Shown here piece after piece: positions 54,788-64,000 of a stretch of 64,000 bases of DNA. Position numbers and translations under genes: made by a program. Source of the DNA: G965232465 sp965276005 (GTDB taxonomy: Bacteria; Pseudomonadota; Alphaproteobacteria; JAQWUY01); assembly GCA_965276005.1 (NCBI GenBank), contig OZ254962.1, forward strand, positions 2,356,001 through 2,420,000, in the 5' to 3' direction. Every line of letters starts with the position of its first letter. The first letter of the stretch is position 1. The notes under the pieces were generated by a model. The model searched no databases and had not been told where the DNA came from. It saw only the letters and a list, made by a program, of their open reading frames with translations.

Positions 54788-54797
54788 CCAGCCAGCC
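54788..54797 (+). repeat. 4-bp tandem duplication causing the adhesin 4 frameshift
   Basis: CCAGCCAGCC contains two copies of CCAG. Removing one copy turns AAAACCAGCCAGCCAACTAG into AAAACCAGCCAACTAG, which reads KTSQLDKK in the frame of the intact paralogues. Confidence 0.85.
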
Positions 54798-57354
54798 AAC
54801 TAGACAAAAAGGCTCAGGATTTATTTATAAACCGCTGGTCTGATAGCAGTGGGCTTACCAGTGCCGGCAAAACTTCGTTGGGTACGGGCGTACACATCGA
54901 CACATCATCCGAATCGGGTACGGGGGGTACGGTTGTGTTATGGGCAGATCACACCACCAATAACTATGCCCAAATTACCGCAACCGGTGCTACTGGTGGC
55001 GGGGCGGTAGAAATATCGGGCAAGAAAAAAGTCGACAGCTTCGGTTTAAAACGGGTCGAAGTGGGCGATGGGGTTATTTTGCTCGATCCTAAAAATGTGG
55101 TGATTAGCGGTTTTTCTGGCGGCTTTGCACAGGCAAAACGCATTATGTCGTCCACACCCCTTGCAGGTTTCGAACTGGATTTAGACGACAATGACAATTT
55201 TGGTGCCTCTGTTGCTCTTAGCGAAGATGGCAGCAAATTGGCTGTTGGGGCTCGGGGTGATGACACGGGGGCTACCGATAACGGGGCGGTGTATTTGTTC
55301 ACTGTTGGCGGCAAGGGGTCTCAGTGGGGCAGTTCGCTGTTACAAGAACATAAAATCGCCTATGGGTCTGGTCTGAATGTCAGAGGCAGCAATGCACAGT
55401 TTGGTAAATCTGTGGCGTTTAATGACGATGGTACTAAGCTGGTTGTGGGTATGCCATATGTGAAAAAAGTGTCTCCCTATCGGAGCGGCAGGGGGAGAAT
55501 TTTCTTCTTTTCTATCGATTGGGGCAGAGATGTTACCAATACTTCTTATTTAGAATATGGGGGCAATGGGTATTTTGGCACTGGCGTTGCGTTAAGCGAT
55601 AACGGCACCAAACTAGCGGTTGGTGAAACCCATGATACGCAAAATGGGGTGTCTGAGGCGGGATCTGTGTCGTTGTTTGTGTTGTCTGGTGATGGCAAAG
55701 ACTGGGGCACTTCGCCCAATCGGCGGCGTACAGGACGGATTGTAAGCGGCAGTGGCAGGCTTACCCTGTCGTCTTATGATTCGTTTGGCTATTCGGTTGC
55801 GTTAAGTGGTGATGGGTCGAAGTTAGCGGTCGGTGCTGAGGGTACCAATGACAGAAGAGGGGCGGTGCATTTGTTTACGGTTGGCGGCTCCAGTTGGGGT
55901 CAATCGTTTACCTATACTGCCAAGATTGCCGATAGATTTGCGGCACTGGACGAAGATGACTTTTTTGGCGGCAGCGTTGCACTAAGTGATGACGGTAGCA
56001 AATTGGCGATAGGCTCTATATTTTCTGATTTTGGCGGTAAAGATCGGGGGGCTGTATATTTGTTTTTTGTTGGCGGCATCACATGGGGGGGTAAAATTGC
56101 CCGAACGAACATCATTACCAATGGTGCGAATATTGCGTTGTCCAGTACCGATAAATTTGGCTATTCTGTGGCATTAAACCCGGATGGGTCCCGTTTAGTT
56201 GTAGGGGCTATCGGTAACAGCACCGGCGGCAGCAAACGGGGGGCGGTGTATTTATTGGGCTTATCGGGTGGTAATGCGTGGGGCAGCACGGTTGCAGTAC
56301 AGCGGATAATAAGAGATCAAAGACCGTTGCGATTAACCGCTGGTGAAGCGTTCGGGTCATCGGTTGCGTTGAGCGATGACGGCAGCAAGTTAGCCGTAGG
56401 TGCGACAAAATACAGCGGCGGCGGTGCGGTGTATTTGTTCGGAGTAAATACACTTATACATAAATGGGGCAGTGATATTTCGTACACCCGCCGTATTAGC
56501 AACGGCAACGGTGTTACATTAAGCAGTAGCGATGCGTTTGGGGCTTCTGTGGCACTAAACAACAACGGTACAAAGTTAGCGGTCGGTGCCAGCGGTACAA
56601 ATTCTAACAAAGGGGCGGTGTATGTATTTAGTGTCGGTGGCGGCACAGTTACACAAAAAACAAAGATCGCCTCAGGCACTGCGGGTTTGTCGTTGGGTGC
56701 AGGCGATGGTTTTGGTGCAAGTGTTGCCCTAACCGGCGATTGGACAAAATTAGCGGTAGGTGCCGATGGGGATAATCGTAGTGAAGGGGCGGTGTATCTG
56801 TTTACAGTTACAGGGTCTAGCAGCGTACAAGTTAGCAAACTCAAAAAGATCGATGGCAGCGTGTCCGGTGTGTCGTTACAAACAGACGATTATTTCGGAT
56901 CAGGTGTGGCATTCAGTGACGATGGCAAGAAGCTAGCGGTAGGTGCCGATGGCGATGGCAAAGGGGCGGTATATGTGTTTACTGTAAATGGTGCTACTGT
57001 TAGAAAAACCGCCAAAATTGCCAATGGTGCCGGCGTTACATTAAATGCGGGTAACACAAGTTTTGGTAGTAGCGTATCGCTGAGCAATGACGGCAGCAGA
57101 TTAGCGGTGGGTGCCGATACGGGGGATGCCGGGGCGGTATATTTGTTTGATGTAAGCGGTGCCACTGTTACCCATGTTACTAAGGTTGCCAACGGGGCGG
57201 GCGTATCTTTGTCAAGCGGCGATGGATTTGGGGCGGCTGTTGCCCTAAGTGGCGATGGCACCAAGTTAGTAGTAGGGGCTAAGGGCGATGATACCAATGG
57301 CAATAATGCCGGTACCATATATACATTTACCGCCAGTAAAGCTGCGGATACATG

Positions 57355-60300
57355 GGGCAGTACAATAACGCAAGCGGTAAAACTGTCGCATGGGGCATCT
57401 CTGTCGCTCGGCACTGTTTCTTTGAATAATGGTGATCGTTTTGGTATGAGTGTATCGTTAAGCAGTGATGGGACGAAGTTGGCTGTCGGGGCTACGGGTG
57501 ATGGCGGTGGGGGAAACCATCGAGGGGCGGTGTATCTGTACACTGTCGGCGGTTCTGGTGCCACATGGGGTAGTACGGTAACGCAAGCGGTAAAACTTTT
57601 TGATAGCCATGCCAGTGTTTCCTTGGATAGTTATGATGGGTTTGGTAGTAGTGTATGGTTAAGCGGTGATGGGACGAAGTTGGCTGTCGGGGCTACTGGT
57701 GATGACGATGGGGGTAGTGATCAAAATGCAAATCGAGGGGCGGTGTATCTGTACACTGTCGGCGGTTCTGGTACCACATGGGGCAGTACAGTAACGCAAG
57801 CGGTAAAACTTTCTGATAGCCATGCCAGTGTTTCTTTGGATGATTGGGATTATTTTGGTCGTAGTGTATCGTTAAGCAGTGATGGGACGAAGTTGGCTGT
57901 CGGGGCTACTGGTGATGACGATGGGGGTAGTGATCAAAATGCAAATCGAGGGGCGGTGTATCTGTACACTGTCGGCGGTTCTGGTACCACATGGGGCAGT
58001 ACAGTAACGCAAGCGGTAAAACTTTCTGATAGCCATGCCAGTGTTTCTTTGGATGATTGGGATTATTTTGGTCGTAGTGTATCGTTAAGCAGTGATGGGA
58101 CGAGGTTGGCTGTCGGGGCTCAGGGTGATGACGATGGGGGTAGTAATCGAGGTGCGGTGTATCTGTACACTGTCGGCGGTTCTGGTGCCGCATGGGGCAG
58201 TACAGTAACGCAAGCGGTAAAACTTTCTGATAGCCATGCTAGTGTTTCTTTGGATGGTTTTGATTATTTTGGTGGTAGTGTATCGTTAAGCAGTGATGGG
58301 ACGAAGTTGGCTGTCGGAGCTTGGGGTGATGACGATGGGGGTATTGCTCGAGGTGCGGTGTATCTGTACACTGTCGGCGGTTCTGGTACCACATGGGGCA
58401 GTACAGTAACGCAAGCGGTAAAACTTTCTGATAGCCATGCCAGTGTTTCTTTGGATAATTTGGATTATTTTGGTAGTAGTGTATCGTTAAGCGGTGATGG
58501 GACGAAGTTGGCTGTTGGGGCGTATGGTGATGACGATGGGGGTAGTGATCAAAATGCAAATCGAGGGGCGGTGTATCTGTACACTGTGGGCGGATCCAGT
58601 TGGGGCAGGACGGTAACGCAAGCGGTAAAACTTTCGCAGTGGGCGTCTCTTCCCGTCACTGTTTCTTTGGGTCATAATGATCGGTTTGGTGATAGTGTAT
58701 CGTTAAGCGGTGATGGGACGAAGTTGGCTGTCGGGGCTTCCGGTGATGGCGATGGGGGTATTGCTCGAGGGGCGGTGTATCTGTACACTGTCGGCGGTTC
58801 TGGTACCACATGGGGCAGTACAGTAACGCAAGCGGTAAAACTTTCTGATAGCCATGCCAGTGTTTCTTTGGATGATCATGATTATTTTGGTGGTAGTGTA
58901 TCGTTAAGCACTGATGGGACGAAGTTGGCTGTCGGGGCGTCCCGTGATGACGATGGGGATACCCATAGTAATAGTTGGTATGGTAGAGGGGCGGTGTATC
59001 TGTACACTGTCGGCGGTTCTGGTGCCACATGGGGCGGAACAGTAACGCAAGCGGTAAAACTTTCTGATAGCCATGCCAGTGTTTCTTTGGATGATGATGA
59101 TTGGTTTGGTGATAGTGTATCGTTAAGTAGCGATGGGACGAAGTTGGCTGTCGGGGCTACTGGTGATGACGATGGGAATACCCATAGTAATAGTTGGTAT
59201 GGTAGAGGGGCGGTGTATCTGTACACTGTTGGTGGATCCACTTGGGGCAGTACGGTAACGCAAGCGGTAAAACTTTCTGATAGCCATGCCAGTGTTTCTT
59301 TGGATGATGGTGATGCGTTTGGTAGTAGTGTATCGTTAAGCAGTGATGGGACGAAGTTGGCTGTTGGGGCTATGGGTGATGACGATGGGGGTAGTGATCA
59401 AAATGCAGATCGAGGGGCGGTGTATCTGTACACTGTCGGCGGTTCTGGTGCCACATGGGGCAGTACAGTAACGCAAGCGGTAAAACTTTCTGATAGCCAT
59501 GCCAGTGTTTCTTTGGATGATCATGATAGGTTTGGCGAGAGTGTATCGTTAAGCGGTGATGGGACGAAGTTGGCTGTCGGGACTCCCCATGATGACGATG
59601 GGGGTATTGGTCGAGGGGCGGTGTATCTGTACACTGTCGGCGGTTCTGGTGCCACATGGGGCAGTACGGTAACGCAAGCGATAAAACTTTCTGATAGCCA
59701 TGCTAGTGTTTCTTTGGATAATGGTGATTGGTTTGGTAGTAGTGTATTGTTAAATGCTGATGGGACGAAGTTGGCTGTCGGGGCTAAATATGATAACGAG
59801 CAGGGGAGTGTGTATCTGTACACTGTCGGTGGTGCCACATGGGGCAGTACGGTAACGCAAGCAGTAAAAATTTCGCATGGAGCATCTCTATCAGTCACTA
59901 TTTCTTTGCATGATGAAGATGAGTTTGGTAGCAGTGTATCGTTAAGCGATGATGGGACGAGATTGGCTGTTGGAGCTAGGGGGGATGACCACGACAAGGG
60001 GGCGGTGTATCTGTTTACTGTTGGCACATCTAGTGCAGCTGGTGCCACATGGGGCAGTACGGTAATGCAAATGGCAAAACTTTCGCATGGGGCAAAACTT
60101 TCCTCCGGCACTATTTCTTTGGACAATTGGGATATATTTGGTACCAGTGTATCGTTAAGCGGTGATGGGACGAAATTGGCTGTGGGGGCATCCCGTGATG
60201 ACGATGGGGCTAATTATCACGGTGCCGATCGAGGGGCGGTGTATCTATACACTATCGGTGGTGCCGGTGCCGCATGGGGCAGGACGGTAACGCAAGCGGT

Positions 60301-61085
60301 AAAACTTTCTCATAGCCATGCCGGGATTTCTCTCGAGGATGAAGATGAATTTGGTACCGGTGTATCGCTCAGCAGAGATGGAACCAAATTGGCTGTCGGG
60401 ACACCCTATGATGGCGATGGCGGGTGGAATCGTGGGGCGGTGTATCTATACACTGTCGGCGGTTCTGGTGCCACTTGGGGCAGGGCAGTAACGCAAGCGG
60501 TAAAACTGTCGAATAGCCATAGCGGGATTTCTTTGGATAATAATGATAGGTTTGGTTGGAGTGTATCGCTTAGTAATGATGGAACCAAGCTGGCTGTGGG
60601 GACTGAACAAGATGACGATGGCGGGTGGAATCGTGGGGCGGTGTATTTGTACACTGTCGGCGGATCCACATGGGGCAGAACGGTAAAACAGGCGGTAAAA
60701 CTGTCGCATGGGGCGACCCTATCTTCCGGCACCATTTCTTTGAGCAATGGCGATTATTTTGGCAGCGGTGTATCGCTAAGCGGCGATGGGTCGAAGTTGG
60801 CTGTCGGGGCTCTTGGTAGCGATGGTGGCGGCCATTGGCGAGGGGCGGTGTATCTGTACACTGTCGGCGGATCCACATGGGGCAGCACCGTAACCCAAGT
60901 GATGAAACTCTTCGATGGGGCGTTCTTGTCGTCCGGTGCTACTGTCTCTTTGGATGATTACGATTGGTTTGGTACTAGTGTATCGCTAAGCGGTGATGGG
61001 ACGAAATTGGCTGTCGGGGCGGAACAAGATGACGATGGGGGTAGTGATCAATATGCCAACCGAGGGGCAGTGTATCTGTACATTG
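57355..61085 (+). repeat. Array of about 18 near-identical FG-GAP repeats in adhesin 4
   Basis: About 18 units of roughly 180-215 bp each read WGSTVTQAVKLSDSHASVSL, then D..D.FG.SVSLS.DGTKLAVGA, then DDDGG....RGAVYLYTVGG. They are far more alike at DNA level (GTAACGCAAGCGGTAAAACT recurs almost unchanged) than the flanking FG-GAP repeats, showing recent expansion or homogenisation. Variation is concentrated at the two to four residues before YF/RF/WF and in the DDDGG loop, which are exposed loops in beta-propeller folds. Confidence 0.9.
57666..58103 (+). repeat. Exact 213-bp tandem duplication inside the array
   Basis: Sequence from 57666 recurs with a period of 213 bp (71 codons) and no difference that I can see until about 58103. 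The two SLDDWDYFGRSVSLSSDG units are identical in DNA. This is the youngest duplication in the array. Confidence 0.8.
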
Positions 61086-62230
61086 TCGATAATATACCTG
61101 TCCGAACAAGCAAGCCAAAAATGTTTAGCAGAAAAAATCTTTCTCTCACCTATAACGAAGGGTTTGGTACCGATGTTGCCCTCAGCGATGACGGTACAAA
61201 AATGGCGGTCGGAGCTGAGTTTAACGATACCGGCGGCACCAATCGAGGGGCAGTATACCTGTTCGAGATGAGCGGTGGTAAAAACTTTGGCGAAGATGTG
61301 TATTACACAGCAAAAATCGCCCACGGCAACGGCGTATCGTTAAACAATATCGACCGCTTTGGAGCTGGCGTTGCCCTAAATCATGACGGCAGCCGCCTGC
61401 TGGTCGGTGCCCCCTATGACGATACCAACGGCAACAACTATGGGGCGGCGTACCTGTTCCGTGTCGGCGGCAGCTCATGGGGTACAACCGTAACCAAACT
61501 CAGCAAAGTAGCATCCGCAAACAATGGACACTTCGGCGAATCGGTTGCCATCAGTGGCGATGGCACCAAAGTAGCCATCGGTACCCCCTATGACGACACT
61601 AAGGCATACCATCGAGGGGTTGTCAAATTGTATACTATTGCCAGCAACAATGCTTTCCGATTGTCCGCTATATATGGACATGGCGATAGTGTGGGAAGTT
61701 CCCAAACCCTATCGCTACAGTCTGGCGAACAATTTGGCGAAGCGGTGGCACTCAGCGATGACGGGTCGAAGCTAGCGGTCGGTGCCTTAGGACGGGACAG
61801 CTATAAAGGCAGAGTATACCTGTTTACTGTAGGCACAAGCGGCGGCTGGGGCAAATCCCTAGCATTGCAAACAACCATCGATGGCGATGCTGGTGTTTCC
61901 TTGTCGGACTACGATTATTTTGGCTCCAGCGTTGCCCTAAGTAATGATGGCAGCAGGTTAGCAGTAGGTGCTTGGGGCGAAGACGCCCCCAATAAATGGG
62001 GAACTGGTGCCGCATATATATTTGATATAAGCGGTGCCACATGGGGAACTACAGTTACGCAACGCCAAAAAATAAACGATGGCAACGGCGTTTCCTTAGC
62101 ATCAAACACCAGATTCGGGTTTGCTGTTGCTTTAACTGGTGATGGCAATAACCTAGCGATAGGTGCCTCCCGTGCCAATGGTAAACAATACAATAATGAA
62201 GGGGCTGTATACCTATATAAATTGACAAAA

Positions 62231-62283
62231 AGTACATCTGGATTTTCAAGAAGTACATCCAGATTTTCAAGAAGTATATCTGA
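62231..62283 (+). repeat. 21-bp tandem repeat in the adhesin 4 linker
   Basis: Two and a half copies of a 21-bp unit (AGTACATCTGGATTTTCAAG + A) encode STSGFSR, STSRFSR, SISESPK between the last FG-GAP repeat and the haemagglutinin block. This segment is absent from adhesins 1-3. Confidence 0.8.
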
Positions 62284-63520
62284 ATCGCCAAAAGATACCG
62301 TATCGCCAATCATAGAAAAGCTAAAAACCGGTGCCAGCGTATACATCACCGCCAGCAACGATATTACAATCGATGACGCCCTAATCACCACAGCAGGCAC
62401 AGGAAAATTAACCTTAATCGCCGGGCGGTCGATTAAAATCAACAGCGATGTAAAAATCAACGGTGGACTGATCCTAAAAGCCAATGACGCCAGCGATAGC
62501 AGTTTTGCTCTCAGCGACAGAGACACGGGCAAAGCCGAAATCACCGTTGCCACAGGTAAAACCGTATCCGGCGGCAATAGCGATTTGCTTATCAAGATGC
62601 TTACGGGCAAAAGCAGTGCAGCGGCGAACAAAAAACAAACGGGCAAAATAACTGTGTGGAAAGCAGACGGTGCCCGTGTCAGCATCGTCCACTTAGGCAC
62701 AGCAAACGCACAAAACGATTCGCAAATTGTCATTCGCAACGGCGGACAAATAACCGCCACAGGCGACCACGACAAAGGCGATGTGGTTATTGAACTAGCA
62801 GCAGAGAAGTTTACCAACAATTCGGATAGAAATGCCCTAAAAATAGCGGATAGTACAGGCGACAAAGGACGGTTCTTAATATGGACAAAATCCTCTGCGG
62901 GTAACACCCTAAATGGTATAGGCTACGATTTTAGAAAGAGTAATGTAACATACGACCCCGCAAAGGGCGATTTCCAAGCCAATCCTGTCACAGCGTCTGA
63001 TGGCGACGACAAGAAATATAAATCAGGTGTCCTATTCAGAGCCAGTAGTAGCAGCCTATCCAGATCGAGTTATGATGGTAGCAGCAGCAAGACAAAATCC
63101 ACTTTAACACTAGGCAACGGCGGTGGCAGCGGTAGCAACACCGGCACAATACTATTAGGTGCCAGTGCCATACTGTTGGGCAGCAGTATTGTAGGTGCAG
63201 GTAGCACAAGTGTTGCCAGTGTCGACAATATATTCACCACCGGCATATACGCCCACTTACGGGGTATCGATATGCAGGCGATATACCAACCGTCCATACA
63301 AACAAAAACCCCCCGTTGGGCGTCAGTGTTTAACACCCCCCAAGTGGCGAAATTAAAATACAAAGTCAAATACACCACCACATACGACATGGCGTTCTTG
63401 GCACATAACATCAAGTCACACAAGGTGGTACCCTTTTATGAAATGGACGAAAAACTGTATGAAACCATGAAACGCATATTCGTACGAAGTGGGGGGACAG
63501 ACGACTACGCCCCTGCATAA

Positions 63521-64000
63521 CATCCATTGTGTAAGGTATCCTAACAGGTTTAGGGGGGAAATGGTCATGATTAAAATAACTGCAATCAAACTATGGTGCG
63601 AATTTTATGCGTCCGCTACCTAGTTCGTCTAGATCACGCATTGAGACGGTTAATCTGATCCGCCAGCTTAGGTGATAAAGTTTCCAGAGCCAATTTAAAC
63701 GCACATCCAACCGCATTGCTGGCAATGGCTTTTAAGGTAGCGGTCATTTGAGTACTGTTGATATGGCAAAACCCGTGCCAGCCATGCGGACAAAAATGGC
63801 ATTGTCCGCCCGGCTGATGATGCGTTCTGGGACGATTTGGGTTCTCTGTTTTTGAAATGGAAAAAGATACATGGACAGGTAAGACTATTTATAATGTTGA
63901 TCAGGAATATATAGACAATGAGCCAGTAGCAAAAATAGCCCTATACAAAAAAGACTCATAAGGGCAATCTTATGAGTCGCAATCATCTGTTATTTTTGCC
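63521..64000. other. Remnant region after adhesin 4
   Basis: There is no complete recognisable gene. Two short frames look protein-like: minus 63634-63747 (37 residues from ATG, ATLKAIASNAVGCAFKLALE) that stays open further upstream, and plus 63857-63961 (34 residues, TWTGKTIYNVDQEYIDNEPV). Neither has a good ribosome site. They may be pieces of decayed mobile or phage genes; I recognise no family. Confidence 0.4.
63953..63978 (+). terminator. 10-bp perfect inverted repeat, possible terminator
   Basis: GACTCATAAG and CTTATGAGTC pair perfectly around a 6-base loop, at the end of the 34-residue frame. The T-rich stretch (GTTATTTTTG) comes about 10 bases later, so termination is possible but not certain. 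Confidence 0.45.

Larger units (their letters stand above)
53488..63520 (+). pseudogene. Giant adhesin 4, frameshifted near residue 435 (about 3342 aa if restored)
   Basis: AGGAG precedes the ATG. The first frame (53488-54843) encodes a 31-residue signal peptide (ends FAYA), the TPS domain (NTVNFNQPS, RINANGSVFLVNPNGI) and a beta-helix region. It goes out of frame at a CCAGCCAG duplication (54788-54797) and stops after 451 residues. The main frame resumes at once (SQLDKKAQDLF matching DKKTQDLF in adhesin 2) and is open to 63520. It holds FG-GAP repeats (~55140-62215), a haemagglutinin block (ASNDITIDDALIT, LIAGRSIKINSD) and the family C-terminal domain (AHLRGIDMQ, YTTTYDMAFLAHNIK). YDG repeats are absent. 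As written only a secreted N-domain would be made. Loss of 4 bp restores a full gene, so it may be phase-variable or an assembly error rather than dead. Confidence 0.85.

Noticed and set aside
57355..61085. Regularly repeated units as a possible CRISPR-like or satellite array
   Set aside because: The units are in-frame coding repeats of about 60-71 codons with FG-GAP motifs, without spacer-repeat structure.

Overview
The window looks like a chromosome segment of an alphaproteobacterium of moderate G+C content (I estimate 45-47% by eye). A GcrA-type cell-cycle regulator, the xseB-ispA-dxs order, the guaB-rsmB-guaA run and a tripartite tricarboxylate transporter all fit that class. I cannot name a genus. 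Ordinary housekeeping genes, almost all on the minus strand, are interrupted by very large plus-strand surface-protein genes and by a catabolic island.

Region by region: (1) 1-13357 holds two adjacent giant exoprotein genes; the first is cut by the window edge. Their products combine a haemagglutinin/two-partner-secretion N-domain, long FG-GAP repeat arrays, YDG-type repeats and a shared C-terminal domain. (2) 13524-16260 carries an acyl-CoA ligase and a nitronate-monooxygenase-like flavoprotein. (3) About 16385-17168 is a scar: an IS1-family transposase fragment abuts the broken C-terminal end of another adhesin gene. (4) 17278-24645 carries a winged-helix regulator, a DegP/HtrA protease, tlyA, a MATE exporter, dxs, ispA and xseB. 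(5) 24890-26590 is an AT-rich DUF262/HNH (GmrSD-like) gene, probably acquired defence. (6) 26640-39734 holds an acetyltransferase, two methyltransferases, guaA, rsmB, guaB, rlmE, a Ppx/GppA phosphatase, gcrA, two small unknown genes, lpdA, ubiA and rsmE. (7) 39989-44017 is a third, shorter adhesin. (8) 44107-53196 is a divergent gene island that I read as a complete 3-sulfolactate utilisation system. (9) 53488-63520 is a fourth, 10-kb adhesin gene, broken near its 5' end by a 4-bp tandem duplication and containing about 18 nearly identical repeats. (10) 63521-64000 holds only remnants.

How the sulfolactate island would work (inference from family membership and gene grouping): a periplasmic binding protein and a fused TctA-TctB permease import sulfolactate. 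SlcC oxidises (S)-sulfolactate to sulfopyruvate, and ComC reduces sulfopyruvate to (R)-sulfolactate. SuyAB cleaves (R)-sulfolactate to pyruvate and sulfite. A UPF0324 protein (SuyZ-like) exports sulfite or sulfate, and a LysR protein between the two divergent arms probably controls them.

The adhesins form a paralogous family with strong DNA-level repeats, a frameshifted member, a truncated pseudogene, a 14-T tract upstream of one gene and shared 3' flanks. This suggests a locus family shaped by recombination and slippage. No TpsB/FhaC-type outer-membrane transporter is present in the window.
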